NCBI GenBank assembly: GCA_902462015.1 | Contig: CABPZV010000081.1 | Coordinates: 1 to 9,425, forward strand | From: an uncultured Eubacteriales bacterium | GTDB taxonomy: Bacteria > Bacillota > Clostridia > Oscillospirales > CAG-272 | Reading direction: 5' to 3' | Length of the DNA stretch: 9,425 nt | The notes under the pieces: model-generated | What the model was told of the DNA's origin: nothing | Database searches by the model: none | What the model saw: only the letters and a program-made list of their open reading frames with translations | Translations under genes and position numbers: made by a program | In this document: in pieces, positions 5,776 through 9,425 of the stretch | Numbering within the stretch: the stretch's first letter is position 1 | Layout of the letters: every line of letters begins with the position of its first letter

Positions 5776-6996
5776 ATGAACGGAGAAAAAGAACCGGATA
5801 TTATTTATATATCTTCACCGTACGTCAGAAGTACAACAAGAGGAGGACGCCGGGCATTGCGCTCGCTTTGCGGTATGCTCGGCTCCGCTGTATTAGTCTC
5901 AGCATGTGTAGTATCGTTTGCCGACAGCATAGGACTAAACTTTGCCGCAAAAACAGAATACAGCGATGCATCAGAGCACCTGTATGAAGATATTCCAGAA
6001 AACAGCATTGTAAATGACGCAGAACCTCCTGAAATATCAAACGCAGAGGGGGAAAATTCCGTCTCAGAAAAAAATACAGAACTGACCGCTGACACAGAAT
6101 CCATAGCTGATTCGAATTCAGAGGCAGAGCAGCTTCCGGCGAATGTCAGTTCCGGAAACCATCAAATAATTATGACAGATCTAAGCAGAAATCCCGGCGC
6201 AGATATACTAATTGATAACAAAACATCGTATACACCTAATATAAGCGCCATGTTAAGCTCGTCATGTTCTGTTTCCGGTTCTACATTCAGGGAAAATCCG
6301 GCGCAGGTTACGGTCACCGAAACAGAAGGATCGATGCTGTACTCTGTCGGAAATCAATCACCTACAGTCCTGATTATACATACTCACGGAACCGAATGTT
6401 ACAGTCAGAACGGCAGCTCATACAGTGAAGCTGAGATCGGCTTCCGCTCCAAAGATACAAATGAAAATATGATTGCAGTCGGAAAAAAAACAGCACAGAC
6501 TTTATCTGAACACGGCATTTCTGTTCTACACTGCACAATCATGCACGATGCAGAGTCGTATAACAATTCATATAATTATGCTGCAAAAACTATAAAGTCA
6601 CTTATCACCAAGTACCCGTCAATTTCATATGTTCTCGACATGCATCGAGATGCTATTCAATACGATGACGGTTCAATAGCACGCCCAACGATAAAAACAG
6701 ACCTCGGAGATACTGCCCAGCTTATGTTTGTAATCGGTACCGACGAGCTTGGCGCAAACCATCCCAATTGGGAAAAAAACCTATCACTTGCAGTCAGACT
6801 GCAAAGCGCTCTGAACAGCGAAACCGCAAATCTTGTACGTCCAATATCTCTGCGCGGAGCAGCATATAACGAACAGTACACTGACGGTTCAATCTTGGTT
6901 GAAGTCGGAGCTTGTGGAAATACACTTGCCGAAGCCGAGAATGCAGCTGTGCTTCTTGCTGATACCCTTGCAGGAATAATTCTATCGGGAAAATGA
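5776..6996 (+). CDS. spoIIP: stage II sporulation protein P (SpoIIP), cell-wall hydrolase for engulfment
   Basis: A 406-residue membrane-anchored peptidoglycan hydrolase. With SpoIID and SpoIIM it remodels the septal wall so the mother cell can engulf the forespore. Residues 1-30 are a basic cytoplasmic tail, 31-49 one membrane helix (LCGMLGSAVLVSACVVSFA), and 55-170 a Ser/Glu/Asn-rich, acidic, low-complexity linker. The catalytic domain spans about 180-406. It carries the zinc-site motifs of the family: HTHGTE (202-207), LDMHRDA (287-293, His290) and EVG-x-CGNT (from Glu376). The ATG has AAAGG about 11 nt upstream. The acidic linker is probably the most variable part of the family. It lies directly behind gpr, a conserved pairing, and has its own sigma-E-like promoter. 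The TGA stop is part of the terminator stem. Confidence 0.95.
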   Translation: MNGEKEPDIIYISSPYVRSTTRGGRRALRSLCGMLGSAVLVSACVVSFADSIGLNFAAKTEYSDASEHLYEDIPENSIVNDAEPPEISNAEGENSVSEKNTELTADTESIADSNSEAEQLPANVSSGNHQIIMTDLSRNPGADILIDNKTSYTPNISAMLSSSCSVSGSTFRENPAQVTVTETEGSMLYSVGNQSPTVLIIHTHGTECYSQNGSSYSEAEIGFRSKDTNENMIAVGKKTAQTLSEHGISVLHCTIMHDAESYNNSYNYAAKTIKSLITKYPSISYVLDMHRDAIQYDDGSIARPTIKTDLGDTAQLMFVIGTDELGANHPNWEKNLSLAVRLQSALNSETANLVRPISLRGAAYNEQYTDGSILVEVGACGNTLAEAENAAVLLADTLAGIILSGK

Positions 6997-7030
6997 GAAG
7001 GCAGCACATGGAGCTGTGCTGCCTTCTCAT
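6993..7030. terminator. bidirectional terminator between spoIIP and the DUF1846 gene
   Basis: A perfect 16-bp stem pairs 6993-7008 with 7015-7030 around a 6-nt loop (TGGAGC). The left arm begins inside the last codons of spoIIP and contains its TGA stop. The plus side is followed by a weak T-rich stretch and the minus side by TTTT. It separates two convergent genes and could end transcripts from both. On the minus side it lies 167 nt beyond the DUF1846 stop. Confidence 0.75.
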
Positions 7031-7196
7031 CATATTTACAACATTTTTAACAGCGTCGATAATAAAGATTATAAAAAATTCGGCTGCTCGGCAAAAGCAA
7101 GATTCACATAAACAGTAAAGCTGTCAGCACAAATAGAACAGTTATCGTAACTAACAGATGCCAATACTTTTTACACAAAATGTCAAAATAAAATTG

Positions 7197-8696
7197 TTAT
7201 TTGTGAAATAACTTCTTTGTATTGTACCTCGGTTCGCAGGTAAGACGAATATCAAGCTTTCTGTATACGTCCTCATCCACCTGAGACGGAATTATCGTCG
7301 AATGAGCCTCACAGCCGCGAAGCATCGGCAGCTTTTCAAATGCCTTTGACGCAACGTCACTCATGGAAGCACTGATAGAAAGCGCAACAAGAGCTTCATC
7401 TGAGTGCAGCCTCGGATTGCTATTTCCAAGCACTTCGAGCTTTAGACGCTGAATCGGCTCAATTGTCTGAGGAGAAATCAAATGAACATGCTTAGGTATA
7501 TCGCATAATGCTTTAACAGCATTTAAGAGAACAGCAGCTGCAGGACCGAGAAGAGCAGAGGTTTTTCCTGTAACAATCCTGCCGTCAGAAAGCTGAAGAG
7601 CCATTGCTTCCGGATGATTCCTGTCCTCCAGCTCAGCCGAGCGTTTCAGCGCCGCGCCAACGACAGGCCGATCATCTACAGAAACTCCGGCCGTCTGCAT
7701 TAATAGCTCAAGCTTTTCTACAGATCTTGCCGATACTCTTCCTTTACGGCTGTCACACATCGTTGCAAAATATCTTCTTATAATTTCATCTTTTGATGCT
7801 TCGCACACAACCTCATCATCACATATACAGTTTCCCGCCATGTTAACACCCATATCTGTCGGAGAACGGTACGGAGATGTCCCTGAAATTTTGTGAAAAA
7901 TAGCATCAAGCACTGGGAAAACCTCGATGTCACGATTATAGTTAACCGCCATCCGTCCATAAGCCTCCATGTGATACGGATCTATCATATTGACGTCAGA
8001 AAGATCGGCGGTAGCCGCTTCATATGCAAGATTCACCGGATGCTTAAGCGGCAGATTCCAGATCGGGAACGTCTCGTACTTTGCATAACCGGCCTTAATT
8101 CCACGTTTGTTTTCATGATATAGCTGTGAAAGACATGTAGCCATTTTTCCGCTGCCTGGCCCCGGAGCAGTCACTACAACCAGCGGACGAGTAGTCTCAA
8201 TATATTCATTTCTTCCAAAGCCTTCGTCACTTACAATATGGTTGACATTGTGAGGATATCCGTCAATAATATAATGAAAATACACCTTCATTCCAAGACG
8301 TTCAAGTTTGTCATGAAAGGCCATGGCAGATTTCTGACCTGTATAATGTGAAATTACAATACTGCCAACATACAATCCAATACTGTGAAATGCATCTATA
8401 AGACGAAGAACGTCCGAGTCATATGTAATACCTATATCTCCTCGCATTTTATTGTTTTCTATATCTCCGGCATTAATCACAATCACTATTTCAACGTCAT
8501 CCGCCATTTTTGCAAGCATTTTCACCTTGCTGTCAGGCTGAAAACCCGGAAGGACACGAGATGCATGATAATCGTCAAAAAGTTTACCGCCGAACTCCAA
8601 ATATAATTTACCGCCAAAACTCGCGATACGCCTTTCTATTTCCTTTGACTGAGTCTGGATGTACTTTTCGTGATCAAAACCGACCTTGTCTATCAT
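7197..8696 (-). CDS. DUF1846 family protein, function unknown
   Basis: A 499-residue cytoplasmic protein that matches the DUF1846 family along its whole length; family members are near 500 residues and occur widely in Firmicutes. Recognisable blocks include GFDHEKYIQTQSKEI (start), KLYLEFGGKLFDDYHASRVL, APGPGSGKMATC (residues 177-188, resembling a phosphate-binding P-loop), YAKYETFPIWNLPLKHPVNL, AATADLSDVNMIDPYH, TDMGVNMAGNCICDDE and GCEAHSTII. The glycine-rich block hints at nucleotide binding, but no reaction is established that I know of. The longest frame starts at 8708, where AAGGA is only 1 nt away. The ATG at 8696 has GGTGA 5 nt upstream and matches where homologues begin. No partner gene is adjacent. 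The only strong promoter upstream is at 8997-9025, with an intrinsic terminator in between. Confidence 0.88.
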   Translation of the reverse strand: MIDKVGFDHEKYIQTQSKEIERRIASFGGKLYLEFGGKLFDDYHASRVLPGFQPDSKVKMLAKMADDVEIVIVINAGDIENNKMRGDIGITYDSDVLRLIDAFHSIGLYVGSIVISHYTGQKSAMAFHDKLERLGMKVYFHYIIDGYPHNVNHIVSDEGFGRNEYIETTRPLVVVTAPGPGSGKMATCLSQLYHENKRGIKAGYAKYETFPIWNLPLKHPVNLAYEAATADLSDVNMIDPYHMEAYGRMAVNYNRDIEVFPVLDAIFHKISGTSPYRSPTDMGVNMAGNCICDDEVVCEASKDEIIRRYFATMCDSRKGRVSARSVEKLELLMQTAGVSVDDRPVVGAALKRSAELEDRNHPEAMALQLSDGRIVTGKTSALLGPAAAVLLNAVKALCDIPKHVHLISPQTIEPIQRLKLEVLGNSNPRLHSDEALVALSISASMSDVASKAFEKLPMLRGCEAHSTIIPSQVDEDVYRKLDIRLTCEPRYNTKKLFHK

Positions 8697-8820
8697 ATAT
8701 GTCACCATGTCCTTGAATAAACAAAGATTTCCTTTCCTTCCGCAAAGAAATTTTTCATTCGAATTATTCTGTCTTTAATACTGTAATAAATTCTATAATA
8801 TTATCCCTATACAATAACAC

Positions 8821-8852
8821 AAAAACAGGCGTGAAAAAATTTTCACGCTGTT
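8821..8852 (-). terminator. intrinsic terminator ending a short transcript upstream of the DUF1846 gene
   Basis: On the minus strand AACAG plus CGTGAAAA (8852-8840 side) pairs with TTCACG and CTGTT: five pairs, one bulged C, then six to eight pairs. It runs straight into UUUUUGUG (8825-8818). No minus-strand gene ends here. It lies about 165 nt downstream of the promoter at 8997-9025 and 125 nt upstream of the DUF1846 start. Confidence 0.7.
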
Positions 8853-8990
8853 ATTTTCTTATATGACCATGCATTTCAATCATAGCCTGAAAAATTTTCC
8901 CGCGGAACTTTATCAAATTTTACCGCCACAGTACAGCAGCAACAACTAGTAAAAACAAATTCAAAATAATTTATTTACATAGACAATATA
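8821..8990 (-). ncRNA. candidate small RNA or terminator-controlled leader
   Basis: A perfect promoter and a good terminator on the same strand bracket about 170 nt without a convincing ORF. Short pairings are possible inside: GCGG/CCGC around 8893-8921, and TATGA/TCATA between about 8862 and 8886. A UUUUUCA stretch near 8895 could pair with the UGAAAA of the terminator arm, as an antiterminator would. It matches no RNA family I recognise. It may be a free sRNA or the 5' leader of the DUF1846 mRNA with conditional termination. The start is inferred from the -10 box. Confidence 0.45.
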
Positions 8991-8996
8991 TTTCAA

Positions 8997-9025
8997 ATTA
9001 TAACATGTGTAGAATATCTTGTCAA
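8997..9025 (-). promoter_or_regulatory. perfect consensus housekeeping promoter
   Basis: Minus strand TTGACA (9025-9020), exactly 17 nt, TATAAT (9002-8997). Both boxes are perfect matches to the sigma-A consensus. It lies just past the terminator of the tRNA cluster and points toward the DUF1846 gene. Expected start is near 8990. Confidence 0.85.
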
Positions 9026-9056
9026 TATTTCTGCAATATAAATTAAAAATTGAATT

Positions 9057-9082
9057 AAAAAAAGCCGCTCACAGCGACTTTT
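9057..9082 (-). terminator. intrinsic terminator of the tRNA cluster
   Basis: On the minus strand AAAAGTCGC (9082-9074) pairs with GCGGCTTTT (9068-9060), 9 bp with one G-U and a 5-nt loop. The U-run continues to 9057. It begins only 4 nt beyond the encoded CCA of the tRNA-Gly gene. Confidence 0.85.
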
Positions 9083-9085
9083 ATC

Positions 9086-9161
9086 TGGAGCGGATTACGG
9101 GGCTCGAACCCGCCACCTCGACCTTGGCAAGGTCGCGCTCTACCAAATGAGCTAAATCCGC
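9086..9161 (-). tRNA. tRNA-Gly (GCC)
   Basis: A 76-nt cloverleaf with CCA encoded at the 3' end (9088-9086). The acceptor stem is GCGGATT/AATCCGC with discriminator U. The D arm is GCTC/GAGC, the anticodon stem CGACC/GGTCG, and the loop TTGCCAA gives anticodon GCC, reading GGC and GGU. The T arm is GCGGG-TTCGAGC-CCCGT. It is last in the minus-strand cluster. No terminator separates it from tRNA-Cys 51 nt upstream, so the two are probably cotranscribed. Confidence 0.97.
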
Positions 9162-9212
9162 ATACGGGATACTCAAAGCGAAAGATATTTCCTACACCCA
9201 AGTTACCCGATA

Positions 9213-9286
9213 TGGAGGCGCCACCCGGAATCGGACCGGGGATAAAGGTTTTGCAGACCTCTGCCTTACCGCTTGGCTATGGCGCC
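9213..9286 (-). tRNA. tRNA-Cys (GCA)
   Basis: A 74-nt cloverleaf with encoded CCA (9215-9213). The acceptor stem is GGCGCCA/TGGCGCC, with the U discriminator typical of tRNA-Cys. The anticodon loop CTGCAAA gives anticodon GCA. The T arm has CCCGG/CCGGG around GTCCGATT. It sits between two almost identical tRNA-Gly genes. Confidence 0.97.
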
Positions 9287-9298
9287 ATTTAAAAAAAT

Positions 9299-9328
9299 TT
9301 ATTAAAAAACGAAACAGTGAACAGGCAA
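9299..9328 (-). promoter_or_regulatory. possible promoter of the tRNA-Cys/tRNA-Gly pair
   Basis: Minus strand TTGCCT (9328-9323), 18 nt, TAATAA (9304-9299). It overlaps the terminator of the upstream tRNA-Gly and would start about 6 nt before the mature tRNA. The match is poor and is reported because the upstream terminator otherwise leaves this pair without a promoter. Confidence 0.25.
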
Positions 9329-9338
9329 CTGTTCACTA
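9302..9338 (-). terminator. intrinsic terminator after the second tRNA-Gly
   Basis: Minus strand AGTGAACAG and CTGTTCACT form a perfect 9-bp stem with a 4-nt loop (about 9317-9338). It is followed by GTTTCGTTTTTTAATAAA. It stands between tRNA-Gly copy 2 and tRNA-Cys, in the direction of transcription. Confidence 0.7.
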
Positions 9339-9354
9339 TTCAGATATTACTGAA

Positions 9355-9425
9355 TGGAGCGGATTACGGGGCTCGAACCCGCCACCTCGACCTTGGCAAG
9401 GTCGCACTCTACCAAATGAGCTAAA
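9355..9425 (-). tRNA. tRNA-Gly (GCC), second copy, cut by the window edge
   Basis: 71 of an expected 76 nt are present; the first five bases of the acceptor stem lie outside. It has the same anticodon GCC and encoded CCA (9357-9355). It is identical to 9086-9156 except at 9406, where the D-stem C becomes U and a G-C pair becomes G-U. The tRNA should still fold. Confidence 0.95.

Noticed and set aside
5805..6104. Minus-strand frames of 71-116 codons antisense to spoIIP
   Set aside because: They mirror the codon use of spoIIP, have no ribosome binding sites and match no family; the spoIIP motifs are unambiguous.
8862..8950. Plus-strand frame of about 28 codons beginning MTMHFNHSLKNF
   Set aside because: No ribosome binding site or promoter on the plus strand, and it lies antisense to the stronger minus-strand transcript.
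8905..8955. Short hydrophobic minus-strand frame (LLVVAAVLW) in the candidate sRNA
   Set aside because: Only about 14 codons, starts at TTG and has no ribosome binding site.

Overview
The window reads as chromosomal DNA of an anaerobic, endospore-forming Firmicute of the class Clostridia, perhaps close to the Oscillospiraceae/Ruminococcaceae. The evidence is the adjacent pair of sporulation genes gpr and spoIIP, a SigH-like sigma factor, a DUF4364 regulator, a DUF1846 protein and a clostridial-type double zinc-ribbon protein. The sequence is AT-rich with very AT-rich intergenic stretches. I see no transposase, integrase, phage gene or CRISPR array. This is mostly ordinary core sequence, and the most interesting signals lie between the genes.

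Layout: (1) 1-388 has no gene but holds a set of nested inverted repeats (about 130-275) that looks like a structured RNA, and the terminator of the next gene. (2) 389-1565, minus strand: a small zinc-ribbon protein and, upstream of it, a SigH-like sigma factor. The sigma factor has a near-consensus promoter and a leader of about 210 nt. (3) 2001-4403, minus strand: a DUF4364 winged-helix protein and, upstream of it, a lipoprotein substrate-binding protein of an oligopeptide ABC transporter without permease genes nearby. Each is followed by a hairpin. (4) 4595-7030, plus strand: gpr (spore protease) then spoIIP (engulfment peptidoglycan hydrolase). A sigma-G-like promoter precedes gpr and a sigma-E-like promoter precedes spoIIP, matching the compartments expected from Bacillus subtilis. 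A 16-bp perfect hairpin that includes the spoIIP stop codon closes the unit. (5) 7197-8696, minus strand: a DUF1846 protein of unknown function. (6) 8820-9025: a perfect consensus housekeeping promoter (TTGACA-N17-TATAAT, minus strand) followed about 165 nt later by an intrinsic terminator, with no convincing ORF. It is either a small RNA or a terminator-controlled leader of the DUF1846 gene. (7) 9057-9425, minus strand: tRNA-Gly(GCC), tRNA-Cys(GCA) and a second tRNA-Gly(GCC) cut by the window edge, with intrinsic terminators.

The start codons of five genes were moved inward from the longest possible ORF because ribosome binding sites, promoter positions and family N-termini agree on the shorter forms. 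These are the zinc-ribbon, sigma, substrate-binding protein, gpr and DUF1846 genes. All functional calls come from reading motifs by eye, without database searches.
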